From contig UCGV01000026.1 of assembly GCA_900471925.1 (NCBI GenBank), forward strand, positions 124,001 through 188,000: a stretch of DNA of 64,000 nt, read 5' to 3'. Below are positions 58,105-64,000 of the stretch, in pieces (the stretch's first letter is position 1; each line of letters starts with the position of its first letter). Made by a program: the position numbers and the translations under genes. The stretch comes from Hyphomicrobiales bacterium. Its GTDB lineage: Bacteria > Pseudomonadota > Alphaproteobacteria > Rhizobiales > Rhizobiaceae. The notes below the pieces were generated by a model. The model saw nothing but the letters and a program-made list of their open reading frames with translations, had not been told where the DNA came from and made no database searches.

Positions 58105-58944
58105 ATGGGCGCCAACGATCTCTACAATTTCGGCTATCTGGATGAGCAGACCAAACGCATGGTCCGCCGCGCCATCCTCAAGGCGATCGCCATTCCCGGC
58201 TATCAGGTGCCTTTCGCCTCGCGGGAAATGCCCATGCCCTATGGCTGGGGAACCGGCGGCGTACAGCTCACCGCCTCCATCATCGGCCCTGACGATGTAT
58301 TGAAGGTCATCGATCAGGGCGCCGACGACACGACCAATGCAGTCTCCATCCGCGGCTTCTTCGCCAAGGTGGCGGATGTGGCAACCACGACACGTCTTGC
58401 GGACGCCACCATCATCCAGACCCGCCACCGCGTTCCTGAACAGCCGCTGCGGGAAAACCAGGTGCTGGTCTATCAGGTACCCATTCCCGAACCCTTGCAG
58501 CGCTTCGAACCGAAGGAGACAGAGACGCGGAAAATGCATGCCAATGCCGATTACGGCCTGATGCATGTCAAGCTCTACGAGGACGTCACGAGACACGGCC
58601 GCATCACCATCAACCGCGATTACCCCGTCATGGTCGAGGGCCGCTACCTGATGTCGCCGACCCCGATCCCCACCTTCGACAATCCGCGCCTCCACGACAT
58701 GCCCGCCCTGCAGCTCTTCGGCTCGGGCACCATGAAACGCATCTACGCCATCCCGCCCTATTCGCATGTCGAAAGCATCGATTTCGACGATCATCCCTTC
58801 CGGATTCAGGAATTCGCAGAGCCCTGCGCGCTCTGCGGCAAGACGGGCGTCTATCTCGACGAGATGGTCATGGATAACAGCGGTGGACGAATGTTCGTCT
58901 GCTCGGATACGGATAATTGCGAGAATAACCGGTCGCCCCAATGA
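58105..58944 (+). CDS. phnJ: Carbon-phosphorus lyase core subunit PhnJ, orphan copy
   Basis: Radical-SAM-type C-P lyase subunit of 279 residues that in phosphonate degradation cleaves the C-P bond of ribose 1-alkylphosphonate 5-phosphate. The sequence matches the enzyme closely: YNFGYLDEQTKRMVRRAILK at the start, MPMPYGWGTGG and ADDTTNAVSIRGFF. All catalytic residues are present at the same numbers as in E. coli: Gly32 (glycyl radical), cluster cysteines C241, C244 and C266, and reactive C272. No other phn core gene (phnG, H, I, K, L, M) is in the window. It overlaps the downstream hydrolase by ATGA. Confidence 0.93.
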   Translation: MGANDLYNFGYLDEQTKRMVRRAILKAIAIPGYQVPFASREMPMPYGWGTGGVQLTASIIGPDDVLKVIDQGADDTTNAVSIRGFFAKVADVATTTRLADATIIQTRHRVPEQPLRENQVLVYQVPIPEPLQRFEPKETETRKMHANADYGLMHVKLYEDVTRHGRITINRDYPVMVEGRYLMSPTPIPTFDNPRLHDMPALQLFGSGTMKRIYAIPPYSHVESIDFDDHPFRIQEFAEPCALCGKTGVYLDEMVMDNSGGRMFVCSDTDNCENNRSPQ

Positions 58945-59678
58945 AAACCGTCCGCATCGCCGCCGCCCAGACCCCGGACTATCGCGAAAATGTCGAGGCC
59001 GCGCTGACCTGCGCGCTCGCGATGATCCGTCAGGCCGAAGCCAGTGGCGCACGTCTCCTCTGTTTCCCGGAAGGCTTCCTGCAGGGTTATCTGACCGAGC
59101 CGGAGGCAGCACGCCGCGCCGCGATGGATCTCTCCTCGCCAGCCTTCGAAGCCATATTGAGCCGGCTCTCCGATGCCGGCCCGATGATCGTCATGGGCGT
59201 GATCGAGGCCGAAGGCGAAGACCTGTTCAACACCGCCGTCGTCATCGACAAGGGCAGGCTGATCAGCCGATACCGCAAGGCGCATCTGCTGAAGGGCGAA
59301 AGCCTCTTCCGTCCGGGCACCGAAACGCCCACCTTCACCGTCGATGGCCTGCGCTTCGGCATCAACATCTGCTACGACACCGGCTTCCCCGAACCCGCCC
59401 GCAAGGTCGCGCTCACAGGCGCCTCCCTCCTCGTCTGCTGCGCCAACAACATGATGCCGCGCGCCAATGCGGAAAAGTTTCGGGACGTCCACAATGCCGC
59501 CCGGGGCGAACGCTGCCGGGAAACCGGCCTGTGGCTTATCTCCTCCGACGTAACAGGAGAACGCGACGGCCGCATTTCCTGGGGACCGACGGCAGTGCTG
59601 AATCCTGCAGGGAACGTGGTGGCGCAACTGCCATTGGAGGCGCCCGGGTTGCTGGTATTCGATATGAGTGCTGGGTAA
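58941..59678 (+). CDS. Nitrilase-superfamily carbon-nitrogen hydrolase, phnJ-coupled
   Basis: Enzyme of 245 residues of the CN-hydrolase fold with the Glu-Lys-Cys triad visible: E44 (LLCFPEGF), K113 (RYRKAHL) and C144 (GINICYDTGFPE). It hydrolyses an amide, nitrile or carbamoyl bond; most members act on small molecules. Its start overlaps the phnJ stop (ATGA), so the two are made together. No such coupling with phnJ is known to me. A shared substrate with PhnJ is only a guess. Confidence 0.9.
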   Translation: MKTVRIAAAQTPDYRENVEAALTCALAMIRQAEASGARLLCFPEGFLQGYLTEPEAARRAAMDLSSPAFEAILSRLSDAGPMIVMGVIEAEGEDLFNTAVVIDKGRLISRYRKAHLLKGESLFRPGTETPTFTVDGLRFGINICYDTGFPEPARKVALTGASLLVCCANNMMPRANAEKFRDVHNAARGERCRETGLWLISSDVTGERDGRISWGPTAVLNPAGNVVAQLPLEAPGLLVFDMSAG

Positions 59679-59743
59679 TTTAGGTCTGCACGCTGCGGCC
59701 TTCCCAAGGTGCCTGTTGATTTCAGCAGCATCAGCTTCTATTT

Positions 59744-59759
59744 TGACCATATATGGTCA
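59744..59759. promoter_or_regulatory. Toxin-antitoxin operator
   Basis: TGACCATATATGGTCA is a perfect 16-bp palindrome ending 16 bp before the antitoxin start, at the expected place for antitoxin autoregulation. Confidence 0.65.
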
Positions 59760-59775
59760 CATGCAGGAGGCCGCG

Positions 59776-60027
59776 ATGTCGGTAGTCAGCGTCGCTGATG
59801 CCAAGGCCGGATTTGCCGGTCTGGTGGAAGAAGCAGCGAACGGAGAATTCGTGACGATCACGCGCCACGGCAAGCCCGCTGCAGTACTTGTATCGGTCGA
59901 GGCTGCAGAGGCTGCAAAGAAAGCTTTGAAAAAGCCACGGCCGAATTTCGGAGATTTCCTGCTCACTTTTCCCGGTGGCGTGGAGCTAGAACGCGATCCC
60001 TCGAAAATGCGAGACGCCGATCTGTGA
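59776..60027 (+). CDS. Phd/YefM family antitoxin
   Basis: Protein of 83 residues with the Phd/YefM start: VVSVADAKAGFAGLVEEAAN, then EFVTITRHGKPAAVLVSVEA. This DNA-binding fold forms dimers and represses its own operon; the Lys/Pro-rich C-terminus (about 50-83) would wrap the toxin. AGGAGG ribosome binding site 5 nt before ATG 59776. Followed without a gap by the PIN toxin (GTGA overlap). Confidence 0.9.
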   Translation: MSVVSVADAKAGFAGLVEEAANGEFVTITRHGKPAAVLVSVEAAEAAKKALKKPRPNFGDFLLTFPGGVELERDPSKMRDADL

Positions 60028-60473
60028 CCGCGTATCTTCTCGATACGAACATCATCAGCAGGTTCGCACCGGACAAGGCCCCGCCTTCCGATCCCGTGCG
60101 GGCATGGTTTCATGAGCAAGGCGAAGCCGACGCGATCTTTTTGTCTGCCATGTCAGTCGCCGAAATCGAAAAGGGAATGCGAAGCCTTCATCGTCGCGGC
60201 GGCACCGAGCGGGCAAAGCGCCTCGCCTCATGGCTGGACTTCATCACCGAGAGTTTCGGTGATCGTATACTGCCGATGGATATCGTGGTCGCGCGGATTG
60301 CCGGCGCATTGGAAGATGAGGCCGCAAGCAAAGGGCACAATCCAGGCCTTGGCGATATCATCATCGCCGCCACCGCGCGCGCCTATGACCTGACCGTCAT
60401 CACCGAAAACATCAGGCATTTCCAGCCGCTCAACGTTGCTGTCGATCTTCCCGCCGCCTTCAGGCCGGAATGA
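60024..60473 (+). CDS. PIN-domain (VapC/FitB-like) toxin
   Basis: Ribonuclease of 149 residues with the PIN fold: acidic site residues D7 (LLDTN), E47 (SVAEIEKG) and D111 (GLGDIIIAATA), plus TENIRHFQPLNV where VapC proteins have TRN...DF. FitB-like toxins of this type act with Phd/YefM or VapB partners. Starts at GTG overlapping the antitoxin stop by 4 nt. The pair may stabilise DNA or slow growth. Confidence 0.9.
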   Translation: MTAYLLDTNIISRFAPDKAPPSDPVRAWFHEQGEADAIFLSAMSVAEIEKGMRSLHRRGGTERAKRLASWLDFITESFGDRILPMDIVVARIAGALEDEAASKGHNPGLGDIIIAATARAYDLTVITENIRHFQPLNVAVDLPAAFRPE

Positions 60474-60507
60474 TCAAACCCATCACGCGTTCGTTACCAC
60501 TCCGCCT

Positions 60508-60533
60508 GTAACAACCCGCCCTCCCGTTGCGAA
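60508..60533 (+). promoter_or_regulatory. ECF sigma factor promoter of the bufferin operon
   Basis: GTAACAA (60508-60514), 15-nt spacer, CGAA (60530-60533), about 50 bp before bufA. The same GTAACAA-N15-CG-A pattern precedes the ECF sigma gene at 63340. It resembles the SigF motif known in Caulobacter (GTAACC...CGAA). Confidence 0.7.
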
Positions 60534-60585
60534 TACCTGTCGTGCCCCGCTGAAACAGGGGCGTTTCAAGCAACGGAGACTATCC

Positions 60586-60900
60586 ATGTTGAAGACTTCC
60601 ATCAGCACCGCCCTTCTCGCCGGCGCCATCACCTCTGCCCTTGCCACGATGGCAGGCGCCGCCCCGCTGACCAAGGCGGAGGCCGATGCTGCGACCGCTG
60701 CTCACAAGGAAAAGTGCTACGGCGTCGCCCTCAAGGGCCAGAACGATTGCGCCGCGGGCCCGGGCACGACCTGCCAGGGCACCTCGGTCAAGGACTTCCA
60801 GGGCAATTCCTGGAAATTCGTCCAGGGCGGCACCTGCGCCTCGCTTGATCTGCCGGGCGGCCGTCACGGCGCGCTGATGCCGCTGAAGCGCGACATCTAA
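60586..60900 (+). CDS. bufA: Bufferin precursor, DUF2282 (BufA1-like)
   Basis: Precursor of 104 residues of a copper-buffering RiPP. Signal peptide (residues 1-25, cleavage after ATMAGA) sends it to the periplasm. The core carries four cysteines of the DUF2282 pattern: C44 (EKCYG), C55 (NDCAAG), C63 (TTCQG) and C84 (GGTCAS). In bufferins a MNIO enzyme converts cysteines to thiooxazoles that bind copper. bufB, C and D follow. Regulated by the ECF promoter upstream. Confidence 0.9.
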   Translation: MLKTSISTALLAGAITSALATMAGAAPLTKAEADAATAAHKEKCYGVALKGQNDCAAGPGTTCQGTSVKDFQGNSWKFVQGGTCASLDLPGGRHGALMPLKRDI

Positions 60901-60931
60901 GCAGAACGGGGTCAGGAAAGCGGAGGCGAAC

Positions 60932-61858
60932 ATGACCAGAGTCGACATGACGTTCAACCCTCTCATGGAGACGGAAAGCATCCTCCGCTTTCCGACCTAT
61001 TCGCTCGCCGGCCAGGCGGGCACCAGCTTCAAGCCGGAGCACCTTGCCGCCATCACGGCAATCTCAGGCCCGCAAGGATTCTTCGAAATCCACGCCGAAA
61101 ACTATATGGGCGCCGGCGGCCCGCCGCATCGCGCCCTCGAAACCGTGCGTCGCGACCACCCGATTTCATTGCATGGCGTCTGCATGTCGCTCGGCGGCCC
61201 GCAACCGCTGAACAAGGACCATCTCGCCCGCTTCAAGAGCCTCGTCGAGCGCTACGAGCCGGCGCTGGTCTCGGAACATCTCGCCTGGTCCACCCATATG
61301 GATACCTACCTGAACGACCTCCTGCCGCTGCCCTATACGGCTGCAACGCTTGCCCATGTCTGCGATCATATTGACCAGATGCAGGATGCCATCGGCCGGC
61401 CGATCCTGCTCGAAAACCCCTCCACCTACGTGCTCTTTGCGGAATCGGCGATGAGCGAGACGGACTTCATCCGCGAGATATCGAGGCGCACCGGCTGCGG
61501 CCTGCTGCTCGACATCAACAATGTCTTCGTCTCGGCCACCAATCACGGCTTTTCGGCGCTGGAATATCTGCGAGATTTCCCGCTTTCCAAAGTCGGTGAA
61601 ATCCACCTCGCCGGCCATGCCGAACAGGAGGATGACGAAGGCGAACTGCTCTTGATCGACAGCCATGACGGCCCGATCGCCGATGCCGTCTGGCAGCTCT
61701 ACGAAATCGTCATTGCCAGATGCGGCCCGATCCCGACACTCGTCGAATGGGACAGCAAGATCCCCGAATGGCCGGTGCTGCGCGCCGAAGCACTGGCCGC
61801 GCAAGCCATTCTGGATCGCCATGCCCGCGACCGGGAGATCACTCATGCCCTCGGCTGA
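60932..61858 (+). CDS. bufB: MNIO (DUF692) cysteine-modifying enzyme
   Basis: Multinuclear non-heme iron enzyme of 308 residues (TIM barrel) that modifies the bufferin cysteines. Conserved family residues are visible: H54/E56/N57 (EIHAENYMGAGG), H81 (LHGVCMS), E115/H116 (SEHLAW), E161/N162 (LENPSTY), D194/N197 (LDINNVFVS), H225/H229 (EIHLAGHA), H245 and E272. Acts in the cytoplasm with BufC. AGGCGGAGG-type ribosome binding site; ends overlapping bufC by 14 nt. Confidence 0.93.
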   Translation: MTRVDMTFNPLMETESILRFPTYSLAGQAGTSFKPEHLAAITAISGPQGFFEIHAENYMGAGGPPHRALETVRRDHPISLHGVCMSLGGPQPLNKDHLARFKSLVERYEPALVSEHLAWSTHMDTYLNDLLPLPYTAATLAHVCDHIDQMQDAIGRPILLENPSTYVLFAESAMSETDFIREISRRTGCGLLLDINNVFVSATNHGFSALEYLRDFPLSKVGEIHLAGHAEQEDDEGELLLIDSHDGPIADAVWQLYEIVIARCGPIPTLVEWDSKIPEWPVLRAEALAAQAILDRHARDREITHALG

Positions 61859-62648
61859 TATCTTGCCCATCCGGCCGATCGCGCCAAACTATGCCGGCCA
61901 GTTCTCTGCCGCCTTGCTGATCCCCGATGCCCCTGCACCCGCTCTGGTCACCGGCCCGCGCGGAAAGCGGGCGGAGAAGCGCTACAATGTCTACCGCAAC
62001 AATGTCACCGTCAGCCTGATTGCGTCCTTGACCTCGATCTTTCCGGCGGTCGAGCGCATCACGGGTGCGGATTTCTTCCGCGCCATGGCCCGCTCCCATG
62101 TGCGCGAAACACCGCCCGCCTCGCCGCTGCTCTTCGAATACGGCCGGGATTTTCCCGATTTCATCGACCATTATGAGCACGCGCAGAATATGCCCTGGCT
62201 CTCGGATGTCGCCCGCATCGAACGCGCCTGGCTGGATGCCTATCACGCCGCCGATGCGGCATCATTGAGGGCAGAAAACCTCGCCGCTATTCCGCCGGAA
62301 GAACTCGGCGGCGTCATCTTCCGCCCGCATCCGGCCACCCGGCTGATGTCGTCGGCCCACCCCGCCGTCACCATCTTCGCCATGAACCGTGGCACCGGCC
62401 CCGTCACCCGCGTCGAAGACCGGCCGGAGGACGGCCTGATCACCCGCATCGATGACGAAGTCACCGTGCGTCTCCTGCCCCCAGGCGGCGCCGCCTTCTT
62501 CAATGCCCTGCTTGCGGGCGAATGCCTTGCCGCAGCGGTTGCCGCCGGCCTTGATGCCGACCCCGCCTTCGATCTCTCGGCCGCCATCGGCGAGATGATC
62601 GCATCAGGCGCCTTCTCAGATATCGAACTGGAGAATTCCCATGTCTGA
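61845..62648 (+). CDS. bufC: DUF2063 partner protein (BufC)
   Basis: Protein of 267 residues with the DUF2063 (RiPP-recognition partner) fold: YRNNVTVSLIASLTSIFPAV near the start, FEYGRDFPDFIDHY and LSDVARIERAWLDAYHAADA. It binds the precursor and delivers it to the MNIO enzyme. The 14-nt overlap with bufB and the 8-nt overlap with the following DoxX gene show tight coupling. Confidence 0.92.
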   Translation: MPSADILPIRPIAPNYAGQFSAALLIPDAPAPALVTGPRGKRAEKRYNVYRNNVTVSLIASLTSIFPAVERITGADFFRAMARSHVRETPPASPLLFEYGRDFPDFIDHYEHAQNMPWLSDVARIERAWLDAYHAADAASLRAENLAAIPPEELGGVIFRPHPATRLMSSAHPAVTIFAMNRGTGPVTRVEDRPEDGLITRIDDEVTVRLLPPGGAAFFNALLAGECLAAAVAAGLDADPAFDLSAAIGEMIASGAFSDIELENSHV

Positions 62649-63168
62649 CATGCTCGACTCCATGCCCCATAACGAGCCTCGCAACGGCGCTCTCTCCCCG
62701 CTCGCGAAGCTCGTGGCGACGGCTGACGGACTGATCCGCGCCGTCGCCCACCCCGATTTCGTCCAGGCCGTGTTGCGTGTCGCGCTCGCCGTTCCCTTCT
62801 GGCGCTCCGGCATCCTGAAATGGGATGGCTTCCTGCAGCTGAACGACACGGCGATCGATCTCTTCACCCAGGAATTCATGCTGCACCTGCCGGGCGGCCC
62901 CTACCCCTTTCCGATGCCGGCGGTCATGGCCTTCCTCTCCGGCTGCGGTGAGATCACCTTCCCGATCCTGCTCGTCCTCGGCCTCGCCACCCGCTTCGCC
63001 GGCCTTGGCCTGCTCTTCATGACCTGCATTGTCGAACTCACCGTCCCGGATGGCTGGCCCATCCATATCACCTGGGCGGCAATGGCTCTCGCCCTCATGC
63101 GTTACGGGCCGGGCCGCCTGTCGCTAGATCATCTGATCGCCAGGATCGCAGGCACTGCCAACCGTTAA
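62641..63168 (+). CDS. bufD: DoxX family membrane protein (BufD)
   Basis: Integral membrane protein of 175 residues with about four helices: FVQAVLRVALAVPFWRSGIL, then MPAVMAFLSGCGEITFPILL and LGLATRFAGLGLLFMTCIVE. DoxX-family proteins are the fourth member of bufferin operons; their exact role is unsettled. Overlaps bufC by 8 nt. Followed by a strong terminator. Confidence 0.92.
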   Translation: MSDMLDSMPHNEPRNGALSPLAKLVATADGLIRAVAHPDFVQAVLRVALAVPFWRSGILKWDGFLQLNDTAIDLFTQEFMLHLPGGPYPFPMPAVMAFLSGCGEITFPILLVLGLATRFAGLGLLFMTCIVELTVPDGWPIHITWAAMALALMRYGPGRLSLDHLIARIAGTANR

Positions 63169-63199
63169 ACCGACCGATTTCGATACCAGCACAAACGCA

Positions 63200-63232
63200 C
63201 CGCCCGGCACGCAATCGCGCCGGGCGGCTTTT
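63200..63232 (+). terminator. Terminator of the buf operon
   Basis: Stem CCGCCCGGC (63200-63208)/GCCGGGCGG (63219-63227) with a 10-nt loop followed by CTTTT. Placed 30 bp after bufD. Confidence 0.8.
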
Positions 63233-63339
63233 GCGCTTTGTTGCCGCACTGCTCTTGCCGTTTTCCCGCCAATGCGCTCAATAAGCGCCGACGCAGGTGT
63301 CTGTTCACGTGCCGCGTCATCAAAATTTTCAGGATGACG

Positions 63340-63365
63340 GTAACAAACACGTGGCTGCGTGCGTA
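63340..63365 (+). promoter_or_regulatory. ECF promoter of the sigma-factor gene
   Basis: GTAACAA (63340-63346), 15-nt spacer, CGTA (63362-63365), only about 15 bp before the sigma gene start. Same pattern as at 60508, so the sigma factor is predicted to be self-activating. Confidence 0.68.
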
Positions 63366-63379
63366 GAGGTCAGTAGCGG

Positions 63380-63946
63380 ATGAAATATTCGGCCCGCGAA
63401 GAGGAATGGGCGGCCTGGATGCGCGCGGCGATGGCCGGCGACGCAACGGCCTATGACCGGTTCCTGAAGGCCGTCACACCCTACCTGCGTTCGATAGCGC
63501 GTCGGCGCTGCGATCAGTTCGGGGCTCCGCCGAGCGAGGTGGAAGACGTGGTGCAGGAAGTTCTGCTGGCAGTACACCTGAAGCGCGGCACCTGGGATAT
63601 CTCCAGGCCGATCGGCCCATGGCTGTCCACCATCGTGCGCAACAAGCTGATCGACAGCCTGCGCCGGCGCGGCCGCCATGTCTCGGTGCCGATCGAGGAT
63701 GTGATGGAGACGCTGGAGGCCGACCATCACGAGGACGGCGCCGACCGCGTCGATGTCGACCGCATGCTGGATGGCCTGCGCGACCCGCAGCGCGACATCG
63801 TCAAATCGATCTCGCTTGAAGGCGCCGGCATCCGCGAAACGGCCGAGCGGCTACAGATGACGGAAGGCGCCGTGCGTGTGGCGCTGCACAGGGCGCTCAA
63901 AGGATTGGCGGCCCTCTATCGGAGCGACAGACGTGAAAACGGATGA
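63380..63946 (+). CDS. sigF: ECF sigma factor, SigF/bufferin-linked
   Basis: Sigma-70-like factor of 188 residues: region 2 (about 20-95; AYDRFLKAVTPYLRSIARRR, VEDVVQEVLLAVHLKRGTWD, PWLSTIVRNKLIDSLRRRG) and region 4 (about 125-180; LEGAGIRETAERLQMTEGAV). In Caulobacter the homologous SigF with its NrsF anti-sigma controls a bufferin-type operon under copper or metal stress. Overlaps the next gene by 14 nt. Probably drives bufABCD. Confidence 0.93.
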   Translation: MKYSAREEEWAAWMRAAMAGDATAYDRFLKAVTPYLRSIARRRCDQFGAPPSEVEDVVQEVLLAVHLKRGTWDISRPIGPWLSTIVRNKLIDSLRRRGRHVSVPIEDVMETLEADHHEDGADRVDVDRMLDGLRDPQRDIVKSISLEGAGIRETAERLQMTEGAVRVALHRALKGLAALYRSDRRENG

Positions 63947-64000
63947 CCTGATCAACATGCTGGCAAAGGATGCGCGCGTTCGCGTCCGCTTCGGCCGCGT
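63933..64000 (+). CDS. Anti-sigma factor start (NrsF/DUF1109-like), truncated by window
   Basis: Only 22 codons are visible: GTG start, then KTDDLINMLAKDARVRVRFG, matching the conserved N-terminus of DUF1109/NrsF anti-sigma factors. GGAG lies upstream. It overlaps the sigma gene by 14 nt, as in sigF-nrsF. Expected to be a six-helix membrane protein that holds the sigma factor inactive. Confidence 0.75.
   Translation, partial: MKTDDLINMLAKDARVRVRFGR

Noticed and set aside
1..64000. tRNA, rRNA, CRISPR array, insertion sequence, integrase or attachment site
   Set aside because: Read for these and saw no convincing candidate; repeated elements found are short intergenic palindromes or operators.

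Overview
The window is a GC-rich stretch of chromosome or large replicon from an alphaproteobacterium, most likely a member of the Rhizobiaceae. This rests on codon usage, the gene families (D-tartrate dehydratase, leaderless amino-acid biosynthesis leader, GAAC-N7-GAAC SOS box, DUF1127, KaiC-like/hybrid kinase pair) and abundant short intergenic palindromes. No rRNA, tRNA, CRISPR, integrase or transposase was seen. About 75 genes are supported.

Region 1 (1-14100) is an array of divergently paired regulators and small oxidoreductases: TetR/SDR, TetR/aldo-keto reductase, TetR/SDR, LysR/SDR, MmyB-like HTH/NAD(P)-dependent epimerase, TetR/SDR and HxlR/RibD-like reductase. Most shared promoters carry a recognisable dyad or repeated operator. 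A membrane-anchored metallophosphoesterase and a TetR-SGNH hydrolase operon lie among them.

Region 2 (14200-24600) carries a BASS-type transporter and a lone acetolactate synthase large subunit. The synthase is preceded by a complete attenuator: an 18-codon leader peptide with a run of Val/Leu/Ile codons, a pause hairpin and a T-tailed terminator. Then come an alpha/beta hydrolase, a winged-helix/TPR regulator facing an NmrA-like protein, an exported orphan protein, a P-loop kinase, and D-tartrate dehydratase with a divergent LysR regulator.

Region 3 (24550-34100) is mixed: a cNMP/thioredoxin-reductase-like flavoprotein with a UBP zinc finger; tiny overlapping membrane-protein genes in AT-richer DNA; GFA and AHSA1 proteins; two small genes behind a consensus SOS promoter; a TIM-barrel isomerase; a DadA-like flavoprotein; a lipoprotein pair; a DUF805 protein; and a Tat-exported beta-carbonic anhydrase.

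Region 4 (34200-57200) contains an AraC-controlled reductase operon, a TSUP permease, a pirin, an MFS/MerR pair with a MerR-type 19-bp promoter spacer, an HxlR/membrane-protein pair, a KaiC-like ATPase overlapping a hybrid histidine kinase, a bifunctional GGDEF-EAL protein, an ABC exporter and an HxlR/GST pair.

Region 5 (57270-64000) is the most interesting. It has an orphan C-P lyase subunit PhnJ with all catalytic residues intact, but with no other C-P lyase subunit in the window. It is translationally coupled to a nitrilase-family hydrolase and divergent from a PhnF-like regulator. A Phd/VapC-type toxin-antitoxin pair follows. Last comes a complete bufferin (copper-buffering RiPP) operon, bufABCD, with its ECF sigma factor and the start of an anti-sigma gene; near-identical ECF promoter motifs precede bufA and the sigma gene.
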